The position numbers were made by a program, and so were the translations under genes. From positions 182,501 through 246,500 of the forward strand of contig NZ_CP073581.1 of assembly GCF_018200035.1 (NCBI RefSeq): a DNA stretch of 64,000 bases. Reading direction: 5' to 3'. A model generated the notes under the pieces. It was not told the DNA's origin, searched no databases, and saw only the letters and a list, made by a program, of their open reading frames with translations. Origin of the DNA: Sulfitobacter albidus (GTDB lineage Bacteria > Pseudomonadota > Alphaproteobacteria > Rhodobacterales > Rhodobacteraceae). Of this stretch, positions 11,282-20,203 are shown piece by piece (position 1 is the stretch's first letter; each line of letters opens with the position of its first letter).

Positions 11282-11637
11282 CCGTTGCTGCAAATTGCGG
11301 CGGCGCTCTGCCCAAAGGCTTTCCACGTGGACCAGAACGCATTGTCAGACGCGCGGTCGGACTGCCGCCAGACCTGCAGTTTGTGCGGATCCTTGAAGGC
11401 TTTGACCCCGCGCCGTTGCTCCGCACTCGACAGCTCACGATCCGCGACCGCCTGAATGCAGCCACAACGCGCGTTGGTTGCGGCCCGGCGCCCCTCGGCG
11501 AGGCAGGCGCGCTGGATCGGGCCCGTCGCGTACAGCTGTGTCGGCGCCAGGGTCCCCCGCGTTGACAAGCTTGCGTTTCCGCCGCCGCAGGCGGCCAGTG
11601 TGGTCACCGCGACCAGCGCATATGCCATCGTTTTCAT
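11278..11637 (-). CDS. Small predicted lipoprotein
   Basis: Encodes 119 residues from ATG at 11637, chosen over an upstream extension because it is preceded by GAGGGCAG and starts a clean lipoprotein signal: [17 protein letters not shown], with cleavage expected before Cys17 (lipobox LAAC). The mature part has four further cysteines ([21 protein letters not shown]) that could form disulfides in the periplasm. The pattern '[26 protein letters not shown]' resembles small uncharacterised Rhodobacterales proteins. Function unknown. It converges on the GNAT gene with a four-base overlap. Confidence 0.8.
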   Translation of the reverse strand: MKTMAYALVAVTTLAACGGGNASLSTRGTLAPTQLYATGPIQRACLAEGRRAATNARCGCIQAVADRELSSAEQRRGVKAFKDPHKLQVWRQSDRASDNAFWSTWKAFGQSAAAICSNG

Positions 11638-11899
11638 CAATCTGCCCTCGATCTGTCCGCGATTGGGGTTGGCCCCATTTGTGCGGCGCGTTTCTGCTCT
11701 GCTTCCAGTATGCCCGAATCCAGTGCCATCGGCAAATGTTGAAAACGGGGACATCGTGCCGCAGGGTGGGAGGACGACCCGCACGGGACCCCCTTCCGGG
11801 CCAGCGGGACCCGAGCGGCGTTCGCCACACAATCCTGCCCCTGTCGCCTGCGGCATCATCCCCATTGACCGCCCCCGCAAAGCCCATCATATCAGGGCC

Positions 11900-13699
11900 A
11901 TGACACCGCTTTCACACATCCGCAATTTCTCGATCGTGGCCCACATCGACCACGGGAAATCCACCCTTGCCGATCGTCTCATCCAAGAGACGAACACGGT
12001 CAGCCTGCGCGAGATGAAAGAGCAAATGCTCGACAGTATGGATATCGAGCGCGAGCGCGGCATCACGATCAAGGCGCAGACCGTTCGGATCAATTACACC
12101 GCCAAGAACGGTGAGGATTACGTCCTCAACCTGATCGACACCCCCGGCCACGTCGATTTCGCCTATGAGGTCTCCCGCTCGATGCGCGCGGTCGAAGGCT
12201 CTTTGCTGGTGGTGGACAGCACCCAGGGCGTCGAGGCGCAGACGCTGGCCAACGTGTATCACGCCATCGACGCCGACCATGAGATCGTGCCGGTCCTGAA
12301 CAAGATCGACCTGCCTGCCTCCGACTGTGACCGCGTGGCGGAGCAGATCGAGGATGTGATCGGCATCGACGCCTCCGGGGCCATTCGGGTGTCGGCCAAG
12401 ACTGGCCAAGGCATCGTGGAGACGCTGGAGAGTATCGTGCACAACCTGCCCGCACCCAAGGGCACGCAGGATGCGCCGCTGAAGGCAATGCTGGTGGACA
12501 GCTGGTACGACAGCTACCTTGGTGTTATCGTTCTGGTGCGGATCATGGATGGTCAGCTGAAAAAGGGTGACCGGATCAAGATGCTGTCAAACGGATCGAC
12601 ACATCACGTCGACCGTATCGGTGTCTTCCGCCCCGCAATGACCGAGATCGACGTTCTTGGCCCCGGCGAAATCGGGTTTCTCACCGCGTCCATCAAGCAG
12701 GTGCGCGACACCCGCGTCGGTGATACGATCACGACCGAAAAAAAGGGCACCGAGGACGCGCTGCCGGGCTTCAAACCGTCGCAGCCGGTGGTTTTCTGTG
12801 GTCTCTTCCCCGTCGATTCAGCCGAATTCGAGGATCTGCGCGATGCCATCGAAAAGCTCGCGCTCAACGACGCAAGCTTCAGCTACGAGATGGAGACGTC
12901 AGCGGCGCTCGGCTTCGGCTTCCGCTGTGGTTTCCTGGGTCTGTTGCACCTGGAAGTGATCCGCGACCGGATCGAGCGGGAGTATGACATTGATCTGATC
13001 ACCACCGCGCCCTCGGTGATTTATCACGTGCACATGCGCGACGGTGAGATGATCGAGCTGCACAACCCCGCAGACATGCCGGACCTGACGCTGGTCGATC
13101 ACCTTGAAGAGCCGCGGATCAAGGCGACAATCCTCGTGCCCGACGATTACCTCGGTGACGTGCTGAAGCTGTGCCAGGACCGTCGCGGCATTCAGGAAGA
13201 CCTCACCTACGCGGGCTCCCGCGCAATGGTGGTATACGATCTGCCGCTCAATGAAGTGGTGTTTGATTTCTACGACCGGCTGAAATCGGTGACGAAAGGC
13301 TATGCGTCGTTTGACTACCAGATGATCGGCTACCGCACGGATAATCTGGTCAAGATGAGCATCCTCGTGAACGATGAACCCGTCGATGCGCTGAGCACAA
13401 TGGTGCACCGGGACCGCGCCGAGGGCCGGGGCCGTGCAATGGTCGAAAAGCTCAAGGATCTCATTCCCCGCCACATGTTCAAAATCCCGATCCAAGCGGC
13501 AATCGGCGGTAAGGTCATCGCGCGCGAGACGCTTTCAGCGATGCGCAAGGATGTGACGGCCAAATGCTACGGCGGGGATGCGACGCGCAAACGCAAGCTG
13601 CTGGACAAGCAGAAGGCCGGTAAAAAGAAGATGCGCCAGTTTGGGAAAGTGGACATTCCGCAGGAAGCGTTTATTTCGGCGCTGAAAATGGATGGCTGA
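11900..13699 (+). CDS. lepA: Elongation factor 4 (LepA)
   Basis: A 599-residue translational GTPase that acts on the ribosome, affecting back-translocation and initiation under stress. G-domain motifs are complete: [10 protein letters not shown] (G1), ERGITI (G2), DTPGH (G3), NKID (G4) and a SAKTG (G5). The LepA-specific C-terminal domain ends with the basic segment [22 protein letters not shown]. The start at 11900 was chosen although the frame is open further upstream, because [20 protein letters not shown] is the family's normal N-terminus. It is followed by a hairpin. Confidence 0.97.
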   Translation: MTPLSHIRNFSIVAHIDHGKSTLADRLIQETNTVSLREMKEQMLDSMDIERERGITIKAQTVRINYTAKNGEDYVLNLIDTPGHVDFAYEVSRSMRAVEGSLLVVDSTQGVEAQTLANVYHAIDADHEIVPVLNKIDLPASDCDRVAEQIEDVIGIDASGAIRVSAKTGQGIVETLESIVHNLPAPKGTQDAPLKAMLVDSWYDSYLGVIVLVRIMDGQLKKGDRIKMLSNGSTHHVDRIGVFRPAMTEIDVLGPGEIGFLTASIKQVRDTRVGDTITTEKKGTEDALPGFKPSQPVVFCGLFPVDSAEFEDLRDAIEKLALNDASFSYEMETSAALGFGFRCGFLGLLHLEVIRDRIEREYDIDLITTAPSVIYHVHMRDGEMIELHNPADMPDLTLVDHLEEPRIKATILVPDDYLGDVLKLCQDRRGIQEDLTYAGSRAMVVYDLPLNEVVFDFYDRLKSVTKGYASFDYQMIGYRTDNLVKMSILVNDEPVDALSTMVHRDRAEGRGRAMVEKLKDLIPRHMFKIPIQAAIGGKVIARETLSAMRKDVTAKCYGGDATRKRKLLDKQKAGKKKMRQFGKVDIPQEAFISALKMDG

Positions 13700-13712
13700 G
13701 TGCTGCTCAGCC
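13694..13712 (+). terminator. Hairpin at the end of lepA, weak terminator candidate
   Basis: GGCTGAG (13694-13700) pairs with CTCAGCC (13706-13712) around TGCTG. The stem includes the lepA stop codon. No run of T follows, so intrinsic termination is uncertain. Confidence 0.35.
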
Positions 13713-14013
13713 TGAAACGTTTGAAGGGCGGGCGGTAAGACCTCCACATGGGGGCTTGCGCGCGCGCGTGGTATTGGCCGACTGAAGGCGCGATTCAGAA
13801 TTCGCAACTACGGCGGCGATATGAAAACCCATCGCGAAATAATCGAAAATTGCGGCGTATCGACGATGCGCGAGGCAATTAACGCAGGCACGCCGTCTGC
13901 GGCGTGTTCGCGCAGCATGAGAACACGTTTTCGCTGCTCCGCACGGGGAGGCCGCCGGGTCCACGGTCTCTCCCTGCAACCACCGGTTTGGCGGGCAGCC
14001 GCAAAAGCTACCC
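13713..14013. other. Intergenic region without an identified gene
   Basis: About 300 bases between lepA and the convergent DUF3072 gene. Short open frames exist on both strands but none has a convincing ribosome site or family resemblance. No tRNA, repeat or riboswitch was recognised. Confidence 0.5.
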
Positions 14014-14205
14014 TTACTCCTTCAACGCCTCAATCCGCTCGCTTGCCTGTGCCTTCGTCAGCCCGTCTTGATACTCCTCCCCCTTTTGCTCGCAGAGCGT
14101 CTTGAGGTAGCTCGCTTGCGCACCGGTCATGGGCTCGTCCCCGGTAACCCAGTCTTCGGGGTCCTTGATGGCGTTATCCGTGGGGTTCTGTTTTGGGTCG
14201 GACAT
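14014..14205 (-). CDS. DUF3072 family small protein
   Basis: A 63-residue acidic protein beginning MSDPKQNPTDNAIKDPEDWVTGDEPMTGAQ and ending in a SAP-like helix pair (TKAQASERIEALKE). The DPEDW-TGDEPMT-AQ-SYLKTL pattern identifies DUF3072, whose role is unknown. The start at 14205 has a strong ribosome site (AAGGAGATC) seven bases upstream. It stands about 50 bases downstream of the deacetylase gene and could be transcribed with the glycan operon or alone. Confidence 0.85.
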   Translation of the reverse strand: MSDPKQNPTDNAIKDPEDWVTGDEPMTGAQASYLKTLCEQKGEEYQDGLTKAQASERIEALKE

Positions 14206-14258
14206 GGATGATCTCCTTTTGTTCACCCGACTAACCCGCAATGGCGCCAAGGGTTCCG

Positions 14259-14996
14259 TCAGATGACTCGTGCCACCTCCGCGCCGCCGTCCAGGAGTTC
14301 GGCAAGACACCGTTCCGCAAAATCCCAAACCTCCGGTGTGTGCACCAAATGATGTGTCAGCAGGCCAAGCGGTTCGGTGGCGTCTGCCTGTTTGGTCAGG
14401 CGCGCGCGCACCGTGGCCGTCAGCCGGGCGACGAGTGTGGTCTGATCCACCAAACCGCGGGTGCCGCGCCAGTCGATAGGATCGATGTGGGTGTTGATCT
14501 GTGTGATCCCGGGCGCGGGCGGGGATGTCTCGCGGGGGCCGTAGGTTGAGACCGCTGCATATCCCGCCGTTGCGATATCGGGCATCAACGATGGGGTGAG
14601 CCGGTTCCAAGGGGGCACAAACATCGGCATCGTGCGGGTGCCGAAGGCTGCGCGCAACGTGGCAAGCCCCGCTTCCAGTTCTTCCGGGGCTGCCGCACGC
14701 GGGTGACCGAACTCGGCTTTTTTCGCGCCCTCGGGTGCGTGATTGACATGGCGCCACCCGTGCACCACCGGGACCAGCGCGGGCGTGTCCGCAATGAATG
14801 GCGCAAGTGAGCCCTCAAGCGCACCGGGGATCACCGCGAGATGGACCGGCACGCGGAGCCGCACCGACAGCCGGGTCAGACGCTCAAGCGCGGGCGTTGC
14901 GGCAACGGCATCATCGTCGCGCCACCAGATCGGCAGCGCGCAGCCTTGCCTGCGCATCTCGCGCAGGGTGGCGCGCAGCGGGGACCAGACGCTCAC
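14259..14996 (-). CDS. Polysaccharide deacetylase-like protein
   Basis: A 245-residue cytoplasmic protein (no signal peptide) with the NodB/carbohydrate-esterase-4-like fold. WWRDDDAV (about residues 24-31) supplies the catalytic and metal-binding aspartates, and HGWRHVNH (about residues 79-86) the histidine pair. It would remove acetyl groups from a glycan or sugar intermediate. The GTG start overlaps the stop of the upstream glycosyltransferase as GTGA, so it is the last coupled gene of the glycan operon. Absence of an export signal suggests it acts on a cytoplasmic or lipid-linked intermediate rather than on the finished polymer; that is inference. Confidence 0.82.
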   Translation of the reverse strand: MSVWSPLRATLREMRRQGCALPIWWRDDDAVAATPALERLTRLSVRLRVPVHLAVIPGALEGSLAPFIADTPALVPVVHGWRHVNHAPEGAKKAEFGHPRAAAPEELEAGLATLRAAFGTRTMPMFVPPWNRLTPSLMPDIATAGYAAVSTYGPRETSPPAPGITQINTHIDPIDWRGTRGLVDQTTLVARLTATVRARLTKQADATEPLGLLTHHLVHTPEVWDFAERCLAELLDGGAEVARVI

Positions 14997-16124
14997 CGCG
15001 CGGCTCGCATCTCATGCACGATCTCGGCCGTGCGCGTGGCGCCGTGCATCGTGTCGCGCACCGGGGTCGGGCGGGGCAGTGCCGTGACCTGCGCCAGCGC
15101 TGCCGTCAGACTGTCGGCACTCAGCGCGTCCCAATCAAGTGTGGTGATGCCACCGCGCACCGAGAGCGCATGCGCGCGGATCCCCTGTTCGACTTCGGCC
15201 CCCGGTCATAGGGGATGAACACCGCAGGCACCCCGGCCTGCAACACGTCAAGGGCGGTGTTGTAGCCGCACAGCGACACCGACGCGGCGGCGTGGGGCAG
15301 CATGGCGCGAAAGTCGGGTCGGGCGGTTTCGACGGTCACATTGGCGGGCGCGCGCCTTTGCCATTTCGTGATCTTGGCCGCATTCGCAGTGCCGCCCCCA
15401 CCAGCAGGCGCCAGTTGCGGGAATCACCGTCGGCTGCGGCCAGCGCGGTTTCGTAAACCTCATCGCCCAGATCACCGCCACCCGCGCTCACCAGCACCTC
15501 GCCCGCCCCCAGACCCATCGGATGCGGCGTGGCCGCAGGCGGGGCGACAAAGCCCGTGTAGCGCAGGAAGGGGGCGAGCGTGTCGCTGACCGGCCAACTG
15601 AGATCGAGGGTCGTGAGCGCCGGGTCCGAATGCACCAGCACAGCATCGTAATAGTCGCGCACCGTCTCATCGGCGAAGGCGGCCTTGGAGGGTTTGCTGG
15701 GCGGTGCAAGGATATCGCGGATCGATCCGAGGATCAGCGGCGGCGTCTTTAGCGTGCGCGCGTGGCGCAGCAGGTCAAAGTATTCCTGCCGCAGGATGCG
15801 GCGACCGAAGGGAAAGAGTTCGGTCATCAGGACATCTGGCGCGAATGTGTCAAAGGCTTCGCGCAGGGCTACGGCCCGCTGCGCGAGATAGGCCGTGTCC
15901 GCGGGGCCATCCGGGGTCAGCAATTGGGTGAAGGCGGTGCCGTTGGATTGCACTGGTGGCAGCTGGATCAATTCTGAACCGCTGGTGTCGAAATGCGGCA
16001 CCGGACCACCGCCGCTGACAACCTGAACGCGGTCGCCAGCAGCGGCAAAGGCGCGGCCAAGGTTCAGCGCGCGCGCCAGATGGCCGGTGCCAAGCAGATG
16101 GGTGACGACAATCATGATCTTCAT
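14993..16124 (-). pseudogene. Glycosyltransferase (MurG/GT28-like), interrupted by two 1-base deletions
   Basis: Starts MKIMIVVTHLLGTGHLARALNLGRAFAAAGD, a GT-B N-terminus with the GTGHLARA donor/acceptor loop. The frame breaks at the C5 run 15395-15399: adding one base restores LLVGGGTANAAKITKWQ and continues into ASVSLCGYNTALDVLQAGVPAVFIPYDRG. It breaks again at the C5 run 15199-15203, where one added base restores GAEVEQGIRAHAL and an open frame to the TGA overlapping the deacetylase start. The repaired protein is 377 residues, full length for the family. It resembles the intact glycosyltransferase at 18992-20191 (G-G-YNT-E/D motif). Real inactivation or homopolymer sequencing error are both possible; the latter is favoured. 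Confidence 0.85.
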
Positions 16125-16705
16125 TCGGGCCGATCCTCCAGCCGGGGCGTGTCGGGCAGGTGGCGCCAGCCCGCTGCGGTCCGTTCCAGCACGAACAGAC
16201 GGTTGCGTTTAACGGCGAATGGGGCGGGGCCGCTGAAATCCCAGCCCGTGCCGTCAGCGAGCAGAACACGCATTACGCCGATATGGCACACCGCAAGTGT
16301 ATCGCGCGTAAGCGCGTCGCGCCAGGCGAGCACCCGCGCGCGCACCTCGGCGGGGCTTTCGCCGCCGGGCGGGCGGTAGTGCCAGCTCCAATCCTCGATA
16401 TCGCGATGATCGCAGGCCGGATCCGCGCGCAGGGCAGCGGCCTCGCGCCCTTCCCAGTCGCCCCAGTTCATCTCTGTCAGCGCGGCGACCGGGCGCGGAG
16501 CGCGGCCCGCGACAAGCATTGCGGTTTCGACCGCGCGCGACAGCGGGCTTGAGACAAGATCGGTGTCGGTCCAGGGCGCGGGTATCCGCAGCCTGGATAA
16601 ATCCGCACGCGCCACCGCATCGAGCGGGATGTCGCTGCGGCCCTGCACGCGGCCCGCACGGTTCCACGCGGTATGGCCGTGGCGCAGAAGGGCAAGGCGG
16701 ATCAT
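16121..16705 (-). CDS. Histidine phosphatase family protein
   Basis: A 194-residue protein of the phosphoglycerate-mutase-like superfamily. The N-terminal LLRHGHTAWN contains the RHG nucleophile histidine (residue ~9); TEMNWGDWEG provides the acidic proton donor; CHIGVMR carries the second catalytic histidine. The start at 16705 follows from the RHG position and its ATGA overlap with the preceding glycosyltransferase. Its place inside a glycan operon suggests a sugar-phosphate or nucleotide-sugar-derived substrate, by analogy with GmhB-like or alpha-ribazole phosphatase logic, but the substrate is not evident from sequence. Confidence 0.88.
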   Translation of the reverse strand: MIRLALLRHGHTAWNRAGRVQGRSDIPLDAVARADLSRLRIPAPWTDTDLVSSPLSRAVETAMLVAGRAPRPVAALTEMNWGDWEGREAAALRADPACDHRDIEDWSWHYRPPGGESPAEVRARVLAWRDALTRDTLAVCHIGVMRVLLADGTGWDFSGPAPFAVKRNRLFVLERTAAGWRHLPDTPRLEDRPE

Positions 16706-17760
16706 GGCGATACCCCGAGATCGGACAGCCCCTGCGCCAATGTCGCGCTGGCGGCGGGGAGCAGGTGGTTCTTGGTGATCCATGCGCGGATTGCGTGCGG
16801 GTCAGGCGGGTGCGCCAGCGTGGCGCGCAAATGTGCAGCAAGGCCGTCCGCCCCGTCCTCCGGCGCCGGGTAATCGCCGGGATAGAGCACATCGCGCACC
16901 CCCGGACGGTCCTGCGCAATCACCGGCAGACCGTGGGCCTGTGCCTCCAGATAGGTCATGCCGAATGCCTCATCGACGCCGGGCCAGATCAGGGCGCGGG
17001 CGCGGGCATAGGTGTGGGACAGCGCATCCTTGTCCAGTCCGCCAAGCCAGTGCACGCGACCGTGCAAGGGGACCATCGCCCGCGCGACCGCGTCGCGTGC
17101 CGGACCGTCGCCCGCGATATCGAGATCGGGCGCGTCGGGCACCTTCTGCAGGGTCCGGGCAATCAATTCGTATGATGGAAGCTTGGCCGCCTCGCGCATC
17201 ATGCCGACGGCCAGCAGGTTTTGGCCCTTGGCCAGCGGCGGCAGATCGCTGCGCGGCAGGAACGGCGGAAGGTGGATCAGGCGCTGCGTTGCGGGACCAT
17301 AGGCGGCAAGGGCGTCACGGTCCCGGTGCGTGAGGTAGAAAACAGTGTCTGCCGCATCGCAGGCTGCTTCGGCGGCGCGCGCGAAACGGTCCCACGGGCC
17401 GCCAAGCCGTTTGCGGGCGCGGGTGGCCTCGATCAGCAAATAGGGAATGCCGAGCGCGCGGGCAACGGCCGCCCCCGGCAGATCGGGCGCCTTGTAATAC
17501 GAATGATAGGTGATCCATGCCTGCCAACCGGCTTGCCGCCCGCGGCTGACGAGATCGGGCACAAGCGCCTCGGCCCGCGCCATCAGATCACGCTGCACCG
17601 CATCGTCGCCGCGCCCGTCGCGCACCCGTAGATCATGGGCGAGGGTCACGGTGGCTCCCGCAGTCTCAAACGCACGCATGAGGGCCCGCGCCATCGTGCG
17701 ATCGCCCGAGGGGACCGGATGGGTCGGCGGCTTCATCGGGGCGTAGAAGGCCAGCCGCAT
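16702..17760 (-). CDS. GT4-type glycosyltransferase
   Basis: A 352-residue GT-B enzyme. The N-terminus MRLAFYAPMKPPTHPVPSGDRTMARAL is the acceptor-side Rossmann start. The C-terminal domain has the EX7E motif (EAFGMTYLE within GVDEAFGMTYLEAQAHGLPVIAQ) that binds the nucleotide-sugar donor with retention of configuration. No membrane segment is seen. It overlaps the following phosphatase by four bases and begins on the last base of the preceding transferase gene. Donor and acceptor cannot be deduced. Confidence 0.9.
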   Translation of the reverse strand: MRLAFYAPMKPPTHPVPSGDRTMARALMRAFETAGATVTLAHDLRVRDGRGDDAVQRDLMARAEALVPDLVSRGRQAGWQAWITYHSYYKAPDLPGAAVARALGIPYLLIEATRARKRLGGPWDRFARAAEAACDAADTVFYLTHRDRDALAAYGPATQRLIHLPPFLPRSDLPPLAKGQNLLAVGMMREAAKLPSYELIARTLQKVPDAPDLDIAGDGPARDAVARAMVPLHGRVHWLGGLDKDALSHTYARARALIWPGVDEAFGMTYLEAQAHGLPVIAQDRPGVRDVLYPGDYPAPEDGADGLAAHLRATLAHPPDPHAIRAWITKNHLLPAASATLAQGLSDLGVSP

Positions 17761-18995
17761 CAGGCTGCCGTCAGCCCGCGCAACCGCTTGGCAAGGTGGC
17801 GGATGCCGGGCGCCATGGTGAACTCTGCGTGCAGCCGGGCGTGCGCGGCCTGCGCAAGCCGGGGGCCAAGCGCGGGATCGCGCGCGATGCGCGTCATGGC
17901 GTCGGCAAACGCCCGTGCGCTGTCTTCGGCCAACAGGCCGTGGGTGCCATCGGTGATGAACTCGGGTATGGCAGAGACCGGTGTGGCAAGGATCGGCAAG
18001 CGCTGGCTGGCCGCCTCCATCAATACGTTGGGCAGCCCGTCGCGGTCCCCGTCCGCCGCGATCCGTGAGGGCAGCACAAACAGGTCCGCCGCGCGCATGG
18101 CGGCGATGACTTCGGGCTGGTCACAGGCACCGCGCCAGGTGATGCGGTCGGCGACGCCCGCCGTCTCGGCCCGTGCGCGCAGCGAGCCATCCAGTGGGCC
18201 ACCGCCGATATGCTCCCACGTCCAGGCCAGATCGGCGGGGAGCAATGCAAGCGCGTCGATAAGCGTGTCAAAGCCCTTTTTCTCGACCAACCGCCCGACA
18301 GACATCATCCGCAGCGGCGACCCGGCGTCGCGCATCGCGCGATCGGGGGCGTCGGGAAAGCGGCTGAGATCAAGCCCGTGATAGACCAGATCGACCCGGT
18401 CGCGCCGGTCGGCCAGCCCTTGCAAATACTCTGCGCCGAAGCCCGTGCAGGTCGCGCCGAACCCCGCGCCGAAACTGTCGGCGCTCAGCTTTTCGCGCAG
18501 CTCCCACCCGGGAGAGGTCCAGATATCCTTCGCGTGGGCCGAAAACGACCACGGTAGTCCGCGCAGGATTGCCGCGTAGCGGGCCACCGACGAAGGCGTG
18601 TGCAGGAAATGGGCGTAGAGCGCTTCCAGCTCCGGTCCCGCTTCATGGGCCAGCACGCACGCCTGCCCCCAACGGCGGCGGCGGTTGGGGGTGTCGTCAC
18701 GCTCCACATCGCGGGCGTAGATTTCGGCGGCAGCATCAAATCCGGGCAGATCCAGTGCGGCGCCCATTGCGGTATGCACGCGGCGTGGCTCGTCGCGCAG
18801 GTATTCCGGCAGATAGCGCACCTCGGCACGCAGGCGGTCGTGCAGCGGATGCGTCTTTTTGTCGGTTGGATGACGCAAGGACCAGACGGTGAAATCTATC
18901 CCGGCCTCTTCGAGGGCGACAAGCTCCTGCGCGATGAAGGTCTCGCTGAGGCGCGGCCAGCCCTTGACGAGAAAGGCGAAGGGCGGATGGCTCAT
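17760..18995 (-). CDS. GT4-type glycosyltransferase, WcaL/AmsK-like
   Basis: A 411-residue GT-B protein. FLVKGWPRLSETFIAQELVALEEAGIDF at the N-terminus is the hallmark of colanic-acid type transferases (WcaL/AmsK). The C-terminal donor domain has VGRLVEKKGFDTLI and DGLPNVLMEAASQRLPILAT. It would add a hexose to a lipid-linked repeat unit or similar acceptor in the cytoplasm. The ATG overlaps the end of the upstream gene by four bases. Confidence 0.9.
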   Translation of the reverse strand: MSHPPFAFLVKGWPRLSETFIAQELVALEEAGIDFTVWSLRHPTDKKTHPLHDRLRAEVRYLPEYLRDEPRRVHTAMGAALDLPGFDAAAEIYARDVERDDTPNRRRRWGQACVLAHEAGPELEALYAHFLHTPSSVARYAAILRGLPWSFSAHAKDIWTSPGWELREKLSADSFGAGFGATCTGFGAEYLQGLADRRDRVDLVYHGLDLSRFPDAPDRAMRDAGSPLRMMSVGRLVEKKGFDTLIDALALLPADLAWTWEHIGGGPLDGSLRARAETAGVADRITWRGACDQPEVIAAMRAADLFVLPSRIAADGDRDGLPNVLMEAASQRLPILATPVSAIPEFITDGTHGLLAEDSARAFADAMTRIARDPALGPRLAQAAHARLHAEFTMAPGIRHLAKRLRGLTAA

Positions 18996-20191
18996 GCGGT
19001 GTCCTTTGACAGCAGGGCGGCGGCACGGGCGCGCACCACGTCAAGCCCGTCGAGCAGCCCGTCGGCGCCAGCCTCGGAGGGGCGGCGTTGGTTGGGTAGG
19101 CCCCGAATCGCGGCGATCATCGCGGCGGTCTCGTCGCCGACCTCTCCGGGGGCCAACATGCGCACCAGACCCAGCTCCTGCGCGCGGCTGGCGCGGATGT
19201 ATTGCTCAAGCCGCGGAGAGGTGCGCGGCACGATCACCGCGCGTTTGTCGAAACTGAGCACTTCGCAGAAGGTGTTGTAGCCGCCCATGCACACGACCCC
19301 CTGCGCCCCGGCATACAGCGCCTCGATACGGCTTTCGAACCCGGTGGCGGTGACGCGCCCGTTCAGGGCCGCCACCCGCACGTCCAGAGCCTCACGCACC
19401 TCACCCGACAAAAACGGACCGTAGACAAGCAGGGCGTCGGGTTTGAGATCCGGATCGGCCTCGTAGGCGGAGAGCACCTGGCTGACCATCGCGGCCCCGT
19501 CGCCGCCGCCGCCGGGGGTGATGAGGATATACGGCGTTTCGGGCACGTCGTCGGCGGTGACGGTCGCACGGCGCAGATAGCCGGTATAGTGGATGCGCGC
19601 GCGGGTCTGCGCGGAAAAGGCGAGCCCCTCGGTTGGATCATAGACATTCTCAAGTCCGTAGACCCAGAACTCATCGTAGAAGGCTTCGGCCGCGCGTACG
19701 GCGCCCTTGCGTTCCCATTCGACAGCAAGCGTGGCCGGATCGTCAAGCACATCGCGCAGGCCCAGCACCACGCGGCACTGCGAATTCTCCTGCAGCCATT
19801 CGAGCGTGTGCAAAAGCTCTCCGCGAAATCCGGCGGGTTCTTTATCGACGATCAGCAGATTGGGTTGATACTGCTCGACCGCCGACTGGATCAGACCGGC
19901 GCGCAAGCGTGTGGTTTCCTCGATATCGAGGCCAAGGGTCGAGCTGATGTAGGAGCCATCGGGCAGTTTGGTCACACCGGGCAGGCGGATGTGATCGACC
20001 CGTTCGGGAAAGGTGAAACGCCCCGCGACGGGAGAGCCTGTCAGGATGATCGCCGACGCACCCTCGGTCCCTTCGGTGAGGGCCGCGGCCAGCGCGCGTG
20101 ATCGTCGCAGATGGCCCAGGCCAAAGGTGTCGTGGCTGTAGAACATCACGCGCGGGGGGCGCGGCGTGCCGGGCTGGTCTTGCATAGTCAC
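18992..20191 (-). CDS. Predicted glycosyltransferase (COG4671/MurG-like)
   Basis: A 399-residue GT-B protein with VMFYSHDTFGLGHLRRSRALA near the start, a glycine-rich ITPGGGGDG donor-domain loop (about residues 222-230) and the C-terminal VCMGGYNTFCEVLSFDKRAVIVPR block, which matches the UDP-sugar-binding end of MurG-type enzymes. A conserved EFWVYG-ENVYDP segment lies between. It begins 12 bases after the dehydrogenase stop and overlaps the next gene by four bases. It is a paralogue-like partner of the broken transferase at 14993-16124. Confidence 0.88.
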   Translation of the reverse strand: MTMQDQPGTPRPPRVMFYSHDTFGLGHLRRSRALAAALTEGTEGASAIILTGSPVAGRFTFPERVDHIRLPGVTKLPDGSYISSTLGLDIEETTRLRAGLIQSAVEQYQPNLLIVDKEPAGFRGELLHTLEWLQENSQCRVVLGLRDVLDDPATLAVEWERKGAVRAAEAFYDEFWVYGLENVYDPTEGLAFSAQTRARIHYTGYLRRATVTADDVPETPYILITPGGGGDGAAMVSQVLSAYEADPDLKPDALLVYGPFLSGEVREALDVRVAALNGRVTATGFESRIEALYAGAQGVVCMGGYNTFCEVLSFDKRAVIVPRTSPRLEQYIRASRAQELGLVRMLAPGEVGDETAAMIAAIRGLPNQRRPSEAGADGLLDGLDVVRARAAALLSKDTA

Positions 20192-20203
20192 TCGCTTCGC
20201 ATT

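Noticed and set aside
13713..14013. Possible small genes or tRNA between lepA and DUF3072
   Set aside because: No tRNA fold, no ribosome-site-supported frame and no recognisable protein.
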